From Tetmemena sp. SeJ-2015 (Eukaryota > Ciliophora > Spirotrichea > Sporadotrichida > Oxytrichidae), in NCBI GenBank assembly GCA_027382625.1, contig JAJKFJ010022214.1, positions 28,501-92,500 on the forward strand: a stretch of 64,000 bases of DNA, written 5' to 3'. How positions within the stretch are numbered: the stretch's first letter is position 1; each line of letters begins with the position of its first letter. This document shows, one piece after another, positions 48,804 to 60,164 of this stretch. Made by a program: the position numbers and the translations under genes. The notes beneath the pieces were generated by a model, which saw only the letters and a list, made by a program, of their open reading frames with translations, made no database searches and was not told the DNA's origin.

Positions 48804-49800
48804 GATTTATTAATTTTTTATAACTTATGATAAAACTATTTTAAATTACAAGCTATAATTTATTCAAAATTCTATATATAGATAATCAAAATATTTAATA
48901 AAGCAATTATCATTGATTAGGAATTTAAAAATAATAATAATTTATATACTTATTTTAGAATAATTTTTTAATAATGTTTTAAGCTTCTTTTAATATTCAA
49001 TTATGAATTTCAGAGATAAATTACTAAAATTTAAAATTTATTTTTGAAATAAGTTGAAATTTAAAGTAAAGCTAAAAATGAAATTTGATAATAAGATTCT
49101 GTGGGAATTCTAATTTCTTTTCATAACGAGTAGCAAATAAATCCTAGATTGAGATAAATATTATAACAGTCATGAAGTTCTAATTAGATAAAGTCCAAAT
49201 TCTAATTTGCACTAAATAATCAGACTTTTTAAATTATAGAAATTATACTCAATACAATCAGCTTAGTTTGAGCAAGATGTTCGATACAGCTTACTAGCTA
49301 TAGCCTTATTAAAGGCAATATCCACTCATATCATAGAGTAGTTTTACCATAATTTTCTTGGATTAAAGTTTCACATATGTAAAATCACTAATGGTGCTTA
49401 AAGGGAGGGAATCTTTTTTTTCACTTCTCTCCCTCATAGATAAAAAAACTTAGTGAATTTTAAAGATGAGTTTAATTTATTAATTTATACAACTTATCAT
49501 TTTAGCTAGTTATCTTCTTGTCGCTCTTTTTAATTTACATAGGAATAAAATTACAAAAATTAATAGAGGCTGAGCATGACCTTTTTATTTATTTGCGATG
49601 TCTTATAAAAGTATTTTAATATTTAACATTAACTTAATCCACTGCGCAGAAAAGTATTATTGAGGTAAACTTAAAGTCAGAAAAATTACCTGCCACTGTT
49701 TTATCTCAGACTGACTTCCATTTAAGAACCCTCTATTTACGAAAATTAATATTTTTTGTGAATAATTAATGGTAAATTAAAAGTTTTATACAATTAAAAT
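48804..49800. other. AT-rich intergenic, no gene seen
   Basis: About 1 kb; a small hairpin with GGGAGGGAA and TCTCCCTC arms lies at 49400-49436. No coding frame is supported. Confidence 0.45.
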
Positions 49801-49808
49801 AAATTTAC

Positions 49809-50606
49809 TCATTGCTCCTTGTCCTTATTATCCCTTATTTTGGTGAGTTGTGCTTCAGAATCTTTGATGATGTCCTTCTTTGAATCTATATTGAGTCTAT
49901 GAATGTTAGTTTTAAACATCTCTTTGATTGATTCAGCTGTCATCTTTTTGTCTTTGATCATTTCTTTCAACTCTTCTTCAACTTTCAGCTATGCTTATAT
50001 TATTTCTTGCTCTATCATTTCACTTTGTGACAATATGGTTTTACACTTGAATATGAACTCCTCATAGAACTATTACAAGTTCTGGTCTGCAACTGTGAGC
50101 AATTGTTCATTTAGTTTTTGTACAGTGCCGAAAAACCACTCTCTATTTAATTTGAGGTCTGTCTCAGCATCCTCACACCTAATATCTTTGACAATAAATT
50201 CCTCTGAGTATCTCTCGAAAATTAAGTTAGCTTCTTTGATTAGTTTATCTTTCTATTGTAATTTCTTCCAGTCTAAGTACTGTATTTCATCCTTTACAAA
50301 GCCCTTTTCTTTTAATAAGTCCTTTACTACTTGAGAATCAACTTATTTAGTTTGGAAGCATTTATAGCAAAGGAGCTGGTACATTGTTGAACCCAATTTT
50401 TTAGCCTAGGTTTTAAGCCCCTCAGCGAAATTATCAAAAGTAAAGACTTAGGCTTAAGGTTCTCTTTAAGCTCCGAAAGCATACCCATACTGAGACTGAT
50501 ACTGAACAGGCAAGTTATTATAACTTAAATTTTCAAATTCCACGAACACGTAGAGATTGCTTGGAATACAATTACATTTATGGCAACTATTTCTTTAAGA
50601 AATCAT
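49809..50606 (-). CDS. Zinc-module/coiled-coil family protein, type 6, intact
   Basis: A 265-residue frame (ATG at 50606, TGA at 49809) with no internal TGA. Zinc module: 'SCHKCNC' at residues 7-13, then a long loop rich in Tyr/Gln/Asn ('VQYQSQYGYAFGAQ'), and 'LLCYKCFQTK' near residue 80. Middle: 'IFERYSEEFIVKDIRCED'. C-terminus: 'KMTAESIKEMFKTNIHRL' and 'DSKKDIIKDSEAQL', ending 'DKEQ'. A TTAAATATTTGAAG word lies about 50 bp upstream. Among type 6 copies this and the genes at 55.5 and 57.3 kb are undamaged. Confidence 0.88.
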
Positions 50607-50607
50607 T

Positions 50608-51183
50608 TTTATACAATTGAAATATTTTTTCCACTTATAATATAATTAAACTTAAATATTTGAAGTTTTTAATTATTTAAACATATTAAATCTCAATTTA
50701 AAAATTGTAATTTTCTTAAATTCAAAATTAAGTCAAATGTTTGAGAAAATAATTTATAATAAAAATTAAATATATAATTTAAATTAAATATCCAAAAGTC
50801 AATTAAACCAAGATAAATAATTATTGATTCTAAGAAAATCAGCTTAAATTAAATTACGATGAATATAAATTATCTTTAAATTTTTAAATTATTCTTTGTA
50901 AATTTGCTCACCTATAATAATTAGTAATTATGTACTATTTTTTTGTTTGCACTGAAAACTAAAACTTTAAATAACCCAAGACTCAAATTTTTTCTTAATA
51001 TAAAAATATACTTTTTTATCAACCATACAAAAAATTGATTAACTTTAATAACAAATATATAATTAACAGGTCTTTAGTAATTGAAAGTGTATATTCGATA
51101 TAATTAAGTATAGATAAATTTTTAATTAATTTTGTAGAAAAAAACCTTTAGAAAAATAATAATTATTTACATTAATGAAATTG
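50608..51183. other. AT-rich spacer
   Basis: Holds the upstream box of the 50.6 kb gene (about 50652-50664); nothing else recognised. Confidence 0.45.
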
Positions 51184-51185
51184 GT

Positions 51186-52010
51186 TCATTCTGCCTCACC
51201 CTCATTCTTGTCAGCTTCCTAATTTTGCTCTTCTGGAATTAAGAACTCATTTAAGAGTTTGTCTGCATCTTCGATGATTTGCCTCTTGGACTTCAAATTG
51301 AGTCTTTGAAGATTTTGGTCAAATGCCTGCTTGATTGACTCTTCAGTAATAAGTTTCTTGCCTACAATAGCGTTTACCTTTCCATCACTTCTCTCTTAAC
51401 AGCCTGTATTTCACTTTCATTTTGGAGTGACTTCTTTAATTATTCCTGGCACTTTTCTAATAGAGTCTTGTCGAACTTGTAAATCTCATTGAGGAGCAGC
51501 TTCTCTATCTTCTTGTTTGTGTCCTTGATGAAATCTTTGAATGTCTTATTTTCAGCTTCTATAGCTTGCTCCTTATCCTCTCTTATAGGATCATCTTGAA
51601 TAAATTCATCCAAGTATCTCTGGAATAACTTGCTTGCTTCTTGAATTTAAGTATCTCTTTCTGTGAGTTGTTTCATGTCTAAGAATTTGAATTGCTGTTA
51701 AACGTGAATATCCTTCAAATTTTGAATTTTATCTTTGAGGAGAGCTGAATTGATGTGCTCATTTTGGAAGCATGCCTTGCATAAAAGTTTGTAATTAGAA
51801 ATAGACGGAGCTTATACAAATTTTGTCTTGAGATTGTCCATAAACTTCTGGAAATCAAAAAATTAATTAACTAGTGGATTAGGGGCACCAAAAAGACCGC
51901 CACCAATGTTTTCCTTTTGATCATAAATTAAGTGTTTGTCTTCAATGTAGACATAATATATCTGTGGTTTTTAGTGGCAGTTGAAGCACTGGTTCCTATT
52001 ATGAGATCAT
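51186..52010 (-). pseudogene. Type 6 family gene with two frameshifts
   Basis: The ATG at 52010 gives 'MISQ' as in the 50.6 kb gene, but a one-base shift is needed within a few codons to enter 'NQCFNCHQKPQIYYVYIEDK'. The loop holds 'IGGGLFGAPNPLVNQFF'; the second half-site is 'KLLCKACFQNE'. The frame is then open through 'LFQRYLDEFIQDDPIREDKE' until about 51390, where a second shift is required to reach 'GKKLITEESIKQAFDQNLQ' and 'LLNEFLIPEEQNQEADKNE' before TGA. Both breaks are single-base and outside homopolymers. Everything else is well kept, so loss is recent or the sequence has errors. Confidence 0.75.
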
Positions 52011-52011
52011 T

Positions 52012-52660
52012 TAAATAATTATATAATCTATTTACTAAACGCCTTTATATATTAATTATCACAATTTGAATATTTATTTTTAAATTTAATATCAACTTAA
52101 TTAATTTAAATATTAGTTATATGAGCTTAAACAAAGCCTCTTTCTCTTTTTTTATGGTATAAAATTAAATTTTTATATTAGAGAATTAGTTTTAAATGCA
52201 TTTATATGGAAATGAAAGAACAAGAGAGTATAATGGCAAAGCATTTCTTAGTTTTTTTTAATTTTTCAAACTATTATTTTTAGAAGTTAAGGATTCATAA
52301 GCATGCAAACAATTATATCTTTGAGTCACTAGATTATTTAATTTGAGAACTCTAAGTTGTAAGAAAAGCTTAAATAATATAGTAAGAATAAAGGATAGAT
52401 AAAATGATAGTTCTTAAATATGATTAAGCTTATTAATCTCTTTCTTTCTTTTTATTTTCTTTATTTATTTTAATTAATTATGTTACTTTTAGAAATATAT
52501 GGATTATTTGTTTTGAAATTTTTATTTGCAAACGAGTGAAAAGTTGGAAAATGAATAATTATTCTAAATAAGGAAAGAAAGAGGAGCTATTTTAGGAGAA
52601 TAGAATAAGGCACTCTTCAATTTAAATTATATTTATTATATTTTGATGAATAAATGATAT
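52012..52660. other. AT-rich spacer
   Basis: Contains a TTGAATATTTA word at about 52065-52076, probably the upstream box of the 52.0 kb gene. No coding frame. Confidence 0.45.
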
Positions 52661-52662
52661 AG

Positions 52663-53125
52663 TATAGGATGAATATGAATAGTTGATCGTGGGTAATGAG
52701 AAGCTAATGAAGATGCAGTTAAAGAGTAAAGATGTATATTATGAATTCGTCTTTTAATGCATTATGTTTGTAAATTTAAGGAGGTAGCTAGCACTTACCA
52801 GATCAGAGTGAAGATTATGAAGAACACCATCTCAGTCTTAGTTTAAGTTCAGTGTCTGCGCCTTCAGAAGCTGTCTGTTTATGATGAGGTTAGACACCTT
52901 CTGAATCTTTTAAGCGGAGAGGGTTCTTATTGCTCTTTGTTGAGGATCTTGCTAAAAAATACACAAATGCAAGTATACATTCGCTACTCTTTGAGCTTGT
53001 CAGCTAAGATAAGCTTCTGTAGATCGGGAGGGATACCTTAATTGTCTTTGAGACTTGCCTCCCTCATTGACACCTTCAAGTCTTATAGCTTAAACTAGTT
53101 GTAGTTGTAGACATTAAAATTAATT
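52663..53125. mobile_element. Ubiquitin-carrying element, copy B (inverted)
   Basis: The left end TATAGGATGAATATGAAT matches the terminal repeat of copy A, and the next 40 bp match copy A's right end in inverted order. The far terminal repeat is not recognisable, so the right boundary is approximate. Confidence 0.65.
52740..53119 (-). pseudogene. Ubiquitin-derived pseudogene
   Basis: Reading the minus strand from ATG TCT ACA ACT (53119): a Thr/Ser leader, then 'LKDNQGIPPDLQKLILADKL', matching ubiquitin 29-50. The same extra stretch as in copy A follows ('YTCICVFFSKILNK'). A shifted frame then gives 'LSAQKIQKVSNLI', the remains of ubiquitin 56-69. More diverged than copy A. Non-functional. 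Confidence 0.75.
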
Positions 53126-53409
53126 TAACTTCAAAATTACAGCTGATTTTTTATTAATCGACCAACATGGAGGCAAGCACAATGTTTTTTAATAAAAAAC
53201 AACCCACTATCATTTATTCCTCTCCTTCATATACATATCAATTATATTGTATTAAATTTTTCACTTCAATAAGCAAAATGTATTTCTATTTAAAATATTG
53301 CGTCTATAAACTAAATAGAGACCTTTTATTAAAGTGTCAAGAGATAATATAACAATTTAGAGAAAATAATTTTTTTTTATTAATAGAAATTAATTATAGG
53401 TAAAAAACA

Positions 53410-53755
53410 AATTAGTTTATTTATAAATTCTTTTTCATTGAAATACTAATTATCGTTTGCCCTGGCTCTTTTTATTTAAATGGGCCTCTTCCTCATCCTT
53501 GGTCTTATTAGAGTTTTTCCCTAAATTTTATCATTAAAAAAACAGAGAGTCTTTTTTATATTTTACCTTCATCTTTGCTTCAAAAAGATGCTGTCACTTC
53601 GGATCTGAACCAACGACCCATTCTTAAAGTCAGGTGCACTAAAGGAACCATTATGTCCAGCCAGAGTCACAGTGTTTAGAGTCAACTTATTTGCTTTTTA
53701 TCATTATTGAAAGACTTAATTTGAGCTAAGCACAAAAGTAACAATCATAATGATT
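53410..53755 (-). pseudogene. GC-richer coding relic with possible short intron
   Basis: One minus-strand frame reads 'LTLNTVTLAGHNGSFSAPDF' and 'NGSLVQIRSDSIFLKQR', then TGA. A second reads 'KTKDEEEAHLNKKSQGKR'. Between them 53521-53566 has GTAAAATA...TTTAG ends, like a 46-bp ciliate intron, but joining does not give one clean frame. I do not recognise the protein. No relation to the zinc family. Confidence 0.3.
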
Positions 53756-53997
53756 GTAAAATAAACTAGCTTTACTTTGTTTGCAATTTGAACATCTCTT
53801 AAGAATTTAGAGCGTTTTTTTTTAAAAAAAATAACCTATTTTAAAGCTGCAACTTAGATATTAAAGAAATAAATATGAATCACTAATCACCTAATTGTTT
53901 TTTACCTATACTAAAAATTATTTTTCTAAAACTTAAATAAAATTTCAACAAATCTATTAGCAATGATAAAGCTTAAAATACTAAATTTCATAAAATA

Positions 53998-54496
53998 ATA
54001 AGATGAATTTGAATGCATATCCGTGTTGGATTTATTTAGAAATACATATTGATTGAGTCTTTGTTCTGTGATTCATTTAATGTTACGATTTAAATAAAGA
54101 ACTAATTTAATTTAAATGCCTACCTCAAAAACTACACCAGCTACTAATTCAACTTCTACATCTACAACAATAAGATCATAGAACTTAAAGGTGATAATAA
54201 ATGAGTCAGGCGCCAAGGGTAAGTAAGGCATCCCTCACAATCAACATAAACTCATCCTCGCTTGAAATCTCTAAGAGTTACAAAAGTATTCTTCCATTTG
54301 AGTATTTTTTAACAAGAAACAGAATTTGATCTTTAGACTAAAGCTTTATTCTATGGCATGCTTGCATTAGCTACCTCATTAAATTTTAAAACATAATGAT
54401 TTAAAACAATGACTAATCTAAAATATTACACCTCTCAAGGACTATATCTTAATTAGCTATTTGCTCACCCTCGGCCATCTAATCATTCTAACCCAA
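53998..54496. mobile_element. Ubiquitin-carrying element, copy C
   Basis: Degenerate ends (AAGATGAATTTGAATGCAT on the left, ATCATTCTAACCC on the right) line up with copy A. The internal marker TTGATTGAGTC..TTGTTCTG, upstream of the leader, is shared with copies A and D. Confidence 0.6.
54116..54295 (+). pseudogene. Ubiquitin-derived pseudogene
   Basis: ATG CCT ACC gives a Thr/Ser-rich leader ('TPATNSTSTSTT'), then 'GKQGIPHNQHKLILA', a worn match to ubiquitin 34-46, then TGA and 'LQELQKYSSI'. Strongly decayed. Confidence 0.65.
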
Positions 54497-54728
54497 AATA
54501 AAACAAAAATATAATGATATTAATACTTTTATTTAATTATTCTATTAATTTTATAAATTGTGAATCGTTTGTATACAAGTTAAAAATATTTTAAATTTCA
54601 AATAAAAAAGTGAAAGCAATATAAATTAAATCCTAATTTAAATAAAAGATAAATAAGTTATAAAGTTTATCTATTTTCCTCATAATAACCAGAACGTAGT
54701 TCACTACCACCTTGCAGCCCTGAATCTG

Positions 54729-55517
54729 TCAGTCATCTTAGTCAATCAATTTTTTATAGAAGGTTTCTGCATCTAGAATTATTTCTTGTCTTTGTTAAAT
54801 CTTTAATCCTTTTATTTTCATATCGAAAATTTATGTGACCTAATCCTTTTGCATCAATTTTTCCTTTAATAGTAATTCCACATCTTTAAGAACTTTTTCT
54901 TTTGCAAATTAAAACTTTTGTTCTATCTAAAGAGAGACTTGTAATTATTCTTTGCACTTTTGGATAAATGATAATTGGTAGTTTTTAATTTCTTTTGATA
55001 CTATATTCTTTACTTTCTAATTAATGCTTTGGATGAATCCTTCAAATTCTTTCTTCTCTTTTTGTATACCTTCCAGGTTTCCTATATCAAAAATGATGTC
55101 TAAGTTTCTCTTGAAAAGAGAGTAGACATGCTCAATTTAATTATCAAACTTGTTTGAGGAGCCTTAATCTATAAACAAATCTTCAGTTATCGAAATTATG
55201 TGTTTCATGTTATACAATTATTTTCTTTAGGATGGAGGATAAAAAGCCCTCTCCTAGTGACAGTCTTAGCAGAGTAATTTGAAAATTGGTATGGCAGTTT
55301 ATTACTTTGACTTTTGCTTAAGATGATCCAGAAATTAACTAATATCAAATTGCTCGCACTTGTATGAATTTTTGATTATGTTTCTTATGTGAGAGTTTTG
55401 GTTCTTATCAAATTAAATTAATTCTTTAAGCGTATTTTCATTATGGCATAATAGGTAAGACTCCGGGAAGTAGACTTACAGTAATGGTTATTAAGATTAA
55501 CATAAATTACAATTCAT
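54729..55517 (-). CDS. Zinc-module/coiled-coil family protein, type 6, intact
   Basis: A 262-residue frame (ATG at 55517, TGA at 54729), no internal TGA. It begins 'MNCNLCQSQQPLLQVYFPE', so the first CxxC is at residues 3-6, and 'YLLCHNE' follows. The second half-site is 'FKLLCQDCHQERAF' near residue 80. C-terminal half: 'SFIQKCKEQLQVSLQIEQK', 'LMQKDQVTQIFDMKIKGL', ending 'FYKKLIDQDD'. An exact inverted box (TTAAATATTCAA on the plus strand, 55585-55596) lies 67 bp upstream. The start is chosen because it sits just before the first Cys pair, as in the other type 6 genes. Confidence 0.87.
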
Positions 55518-55584
55518 TTATTAATAATATTCTATTATATTTTTTATATCATTCAAAGTGAATTAAGTATTCGAGAAAGAGTTG

Positions 55585-55596
55585 TTAAATATTCAA
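55585..55596 (-). promoter_or_regulatory. Upstream box TTGAATATTTAA (minus strand)
   Basis: Exact family box on the coding strand of the minus-strand gene starting at 55517. It shows that the box follows gene orientation. Confidence 0.55.
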
Positions 55597-55599
55597 TCT

Positions 55600-56295
55600 A
55601 TCATTTATATATTATATAGATTTTCCTTATTTTATTTCAATAATTTATTTGAAATTTAACTGCGTTTTTATTTTGTAGAAAATAAAAATAACTTACTTTA
55701 AGTAGCATAAATAAAGTTTCAAAGTAATTGATCCCTCTACAATTTAATTATAATATTTATGATTAGAAAAAGAAGCTGAACCTTTATTTTAGAATTAAAG
55801 ATATTAAATTCTTTAAAGGCTGGCCAATATTAATTATCTATCATATAAATAGAGGTATGAATTGGCTCTCATTTTAGCTATAAAATAATTTAATTAAAAT
55901 ATATATGCTTTATCCTTAATTATAAAACTTAAAAGCAAACTCTAAAAATGCTATTTAATTGCTTTCCTTATTACATATTTAGACAACCCACTAACTTTTT
56001 ACTTATCGCCAGTTTAGTTTATTATTCAGAAGCATCCTCTATAAAATAAGTCATTTATCTTTCACCATTCTATTGAAACCTTTCATTCCAATATTTAATT
56101 GAATCTTTCTTGGAGAATAAAATTTTATAAATTAATATTTTAACATGATTAATTTTGAGAAGAAAAAAAACAAGTAATTTTATTTCCTGTAAGTTCTGTT
56201 TTATTTTCTTCGCAAAACTATTTAAATAAAAGAAGAAAAGTTTTAAATTAAATATGTTAAAGATGAATCAATTATACTTATATGTATTTCAATTA
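55600..56295. other. AT-rich spacer
   Basis: No gene seen. Confidence 0.45.
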
Positions 56296-56301
56296 GGTTG
56301 T

Positions 56302-57261
56302 TCAGGATTCCCTAATTAATTTTATGGTCTATTCAGCCATAAATTAAATGTTGTCAAGATTTTTGAGATTCTAAACATTACTCTTGTGGTTTTAGAAAAA
56401 AATCTCGGCATCTTTTAACAAAGACTCTTTCTCTTTGATTTTAAGTCGTTGAAAATCCTAATCAAACCCTTATATGATAGCTTCTTCAGTAATTATTTTC
56501 TTTCTGAAACTCTCCTACAGTGAGTCAAGTACTCTTTTCTTTGCTATTTAGTATTCTATCTCGTTCTATTATGATTTATTCAATCCATTTTGGCATTTTT
56601 CAACAAATGCTCGAGCATTCTTAGATAAATCATTTTCAGCAAGTTTAACTATGTCCTTATTAATTGAGCTTACTAAATTTTGAAACTAATTTTCCTATTG
56701 CTCATATTCCTTAAGCTCTTCTATTTAATTATCAATTACTTCATGGCCGTAGAGCTCTTCATATCTTGAATACAATTACTTGAGCTCGTTGAGATCCTTA
56801 TCTATTCCTATAATGTTTTCAATTTCTACAACCTTGAATTAATCTTTCACTATCTAACCTTTGGATTGTTCTATATGCTATTTAATAACCTCGCTTTCTA
56901 TTTGTTGCATGCCATAACATTCGTCGCATAAGAGCTTGAAAAAGTCATTATGTTCCTAAGATACTTTAATCAGTCTTTTCAAATAATTTTCTATGCTGAA
57001 TTTGTTGTCTTTGTTTTAGTTTATATTGCTTTAATTAATACCTCCCAATAATATGCTACCATTAAGATTTGGATTACCTCCTGCATTGACCACATTCTCT
57101 CTTTATTAGTATACTCCTTATCTCTAGTTATTGGCATTCGCTGGCTATTGATTTGGAATGTTAGGTAGCTGCATATATCTGGTATACTTATCATTTATTT
57201 TCACTTTCAAAAATTGTTCATTGACTCCACAACAATTGCAACTGTTCGAAAAATTTTACAT
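56302..57261 (-). CDS. Zinc-module/coiled-coil family protein, type 6, intact, longest loop
   Basis: A 319-residue frame (ATG at 57261, TGA at 56302) without internal TGA. First half-site 'SCNCCGVNEQ' at residues 8-11. The loop is about 110 residues and rich in Asn/Gln/Gly ('GGNPNLNGSILLGGINQSN'). Second half-site 'KLLCDECYGM'. Then 'FKVVEIENIIGIDKDL', 'LYSRYEELYGHE', 'AFVEKCQNGLNKSQQNEIE', and the tail 'IITEEAIIQGFDQDFQRL'. A CTGAATATTTGAA box lies about 60 bp upstream. The partial gene at the window end is its closest relative. The disordered loop could mediate interactions (inference). Confidence 0.88.
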
Positions 57262-57264
57262 CTC

Positions 57265-57880
57265 AAAATAATGATTATATTTTATTATTCATTATTTAAT
57301 CTATTTAACATATAAAAATTCAAATATTCAGTGTAGCTAATTTTTCAAGCAAAAATTTCAATTTCATTATTTTGCTTAATTCTTTAAAAATTTCTTGAAT
57401 GAAAATATATATGAAGATATAATTATTATTTTTGCTAATATATTATATAAGCTTTTCATTTTTTAATTTCTACAACACTAAAAATTATTTAATCCTCAAT
57501 TCATTAAAAACTAAACTAAGATTCTTTTTTTTAATTTTCATCAGTGAATGCAATATTTAATTAAAATAAAATATGCCTTTGAAGTAATTAATTTAATTTA
57601 CTTGAAAGTAATACTAATACTTTTTAAAGTATATTTCTCCTCTGTTATTTTCATTATTTTTAAATTTAAGCTTTATAAATTTTATTGACAATAATATTAA
57701 ATTGAATGATTTTGTTTAAATTTGGAAGTTAGAATTAAATTTAAAATGCTTCTTAAAATTAATTTTTACCATGTATGTAGCATTCCTCAACTTATTCATT
57801 TTAAAGCTTGATATTTTTAATAGCAATTATAAGCTTTTTCAATCTTCTTTTAACCTATTTATTGAAGTCAATTTGATATC
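57265..57880. other. AT-rich spacer
   Basis: No gene seen besides the upstream box of the 57.3 kb gene near 57319-57331. Confidence 0.45.
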
Positions 57881-57884
57881 TTTC

Positions 57885-58439
57885 TCATATTATCATCTTA
57901 TTATAATAATATAGAGGATTATTAATAATTATCTCCATCTCAATAAAATCCATCAGTCCTCCTTCATAAAGAGAATAGAGAGAAAGTAACTAAAAATATA
58001 CGAGAAATATATTTAAATCAGTGCTTTATTATTAAATACTAATATATTATTTTGAACAAATATCTAAAATAGTTTAATTTTCTGCTTTATTTTCATCAAA
58101 TATAATTGGTGTTCTTTATTTAGGATCCCATCTTTTAAATTATTTTTTATTTGCTTCATTTGTTATCGTGGAAAATGTTGAAATCTGGTATGCTTAGCTG
58201 CTTTTAATTTGCTCTTAAATTAAATGTTCAACTATCTTAATTTAAGATAAAAGGAGTGAGCATCTTCTCTTGGCTAATTCTATATCTTTGATCATTTGAG
58301 TAGCTTCATATATACAATAATTTTTCTCCAGTTATAATTAGATATTTACATCAAATATTTAATCAGATTAATTTGGAGAAGAATTGCCACATTAGTAATA
58401 GTTTAGTTAATCCAATAAGATTTATCTAAAGAAGGCCAT
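57885..58439 (-). CDS. Unrelated hypothetical protein (184 aa)
   Basis: An open frame from ATG GCC TTC (58439) to TGA (57885) without internal TGA. N-terminal words 'MAFFRQILLDQLNYYQCGNS' and 'VNIQLQLEKNYCIYEATQMI' are followed by a charged helix 'KDIELAKRRCSLLLSQIKI' and 'FKRWDPKQRTPIIFDENKAE'. The last 50 residues are Ile/Tyr/Leu-rich and may be read-through of spacer. It lacks the zinc module and I do not recognise the family. The charged helix gives some confidence that at least the first ~125 residues are or were coding. Confidence 0.45.
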
Positions 58440-58675
58440 TACATTTTAGGAATTACCACTTATTTTTTAAAAGAGATTAAAGAGGAATTCCTCTCTCAAA
58501 TATAAATTTATAATTTAAAATTGAAAATATAAACATATTACAACTAAGTGAACCATAGCAAAACTACAAATTGAAATTATAATCTTGCTCCGATTATAGC
58601 TTTTATTTTAATAGATTTAGGCATTTAAGAATTTAAGTTATATGTTAATTTAAATATATATAAAATTCACACTTC

Positions 58676-59215
58676 GGCTTTCCAACCGGACATAGAAGTC
58701 CAAGGGTGTTCATGACGTCAAGAGTTCAATTTGGACTTTTTGGGGGACCTTATTTAGTCGTAAAGGCCCTTGCTGGTGTTCAGCTAGTAAAGCAGGGTCC
58801 TGAATTTTGCTTACCAAAAAACTCTGTGGTTTGTGAAACCGGTGAGAGAAAAATCTCAGCGCCCCCTTACTTTTTAGTCTGAAAGATCTGCTGTTGGTGT
58901 TTGAAGTTGTTTAAAAGCTTCGTCGAAAAGTCTTGTCACCGAAAGAGGGTATCCCACTAAACAAGCTCACACCTCCCATGCCGATTTTAACCATATCAAC
59001 CCTATACTCTATCAGAGGTGTAGAGATTATAATATTCGATAACCATGGGTCTCGAGTGGAGGACATCTCAATCCACCTCTTTTTAAGAACTCACACGGTT
59101 TACTAAACTAGATAGCTTTCAGGGGAACAATGCAACGAAAAGGGGCAGAGAGTAGCGGCCAGTTAATCTCTCTATTCCAGTCTAACCGACCTTGTTACCA
59201 TGTCTCGAGTCCTAT
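58676..59215. ncRNA. Candidate structured RNA / GC-rich island
   Basis: About 540 bp at roughly 47% G+C in a ~20% G+C setting, with sharp edges. Several perfect stems are visible: AGTCCAA (58697-58703) with TTGGACT (58731-58737), ACACCTC (58969-58975) with GAGGTGT (59015-59021), GTGGA with TCCAC near 59056-59080, TGAGA with TCTCA near 58842-58858. CATG..TCTCGAGT occurs twice (near 59044 and 59200). No frame is convincingly coding. I found no match by eye to rRNA, SRP RNA, RNase P or a group I intron. Orientation unknown. It could also be a mobile element fragment. Confidence 0.4.
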
Positions 59216-59217
59216 AT

Positions 59218-60160
59218 TTTAGCTTTATAATTTAATCAGAAATACCTATAAATCATGTTTAAAAGTAATTAACAAATCTAAAATTAAAATATATTTATTT
59301 ATAAAAACAACTCTTAATTTTAAGATCAAAGAATAAAATTTGTATATTGACTGGTGTCTATTAAATACCCATAGGTGGGCATTCAATCTGTGATAAGATG
59401 TAAAGATGATAAAATACAAATTAATAATAAATGATTATTAGCATCACAATAAGGATTCGTTTATTCACTGTAAATAATTGAGCGATCTTTAGCAGAACTA
59501 TCTAAATTAAAGTTTCACATATTGACAAAAGAAACTCAGAGAAAAGAGTTGAATAAGAATGAAATTAAACTATTTTAATTTCTCAAAGAAGTTCATAAAC
59601 TTGGCTAAATTATCTCTTGTTTTTATCTTATTTGTATTTTAAAAGTATTTACGTTACAAATTAATAAATTCTTATTTATGTCAGAAATAATGTGAGCCAT
59701 CAATTGGCTCTTCTCTAAAAATTAATTTAATTTTGTGAATTATCCATTATTTTCAAGCCAGCAAGCTCAAGTTAATATGAAATAGTTATTTTTCTTGCTT
59801 TCTTAATCAATATTTTGGTCATCGCCTTATCTTTCTACTTATCGCTAGATATTTATATAAACAGTGGACACTCGCTACTGTCTTGAATTATTTTGCCTTT
59901 TAACATTCTAATTAAGCCTTGCTGATGGAACACTCAATTTTTGGCATTGAGAATAAAAGTATAAACTAAATTATTTTCATGCTAAAATTAATAAAATAAG
60001 TAAGTTATTTTTATATAAGTTATAACTAATGTTATTTTTCAATACAAGTTGGTAATATGAATATACTTGAAAACAAATAAATAATAAGATAAAATATTTA
60101 AAGCTAAATTAATTAAGAGCTCCCAAAACAACTTTATGGTTATGACGCAATAATTTTAAT
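59218..60160. other. Intergenic with a fragmentary open frame
   Basis: A plus-strand frame around 59431-59695 without an ATG reads 'IIERSLAELSKLKFHILTK' and 'ELNKNEIKLFQFLKEVH', which looks helical. It may be a relic. The rest is AT-rich spacer. Confidence 0.3.
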
Positions 60161-60164
60161 GATT

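Noticed and set aside
58676..59215. Ribosomal RNA fragment
   Set aside because: No run of bases matching conserved small- or large-subunit segments could be recognised.
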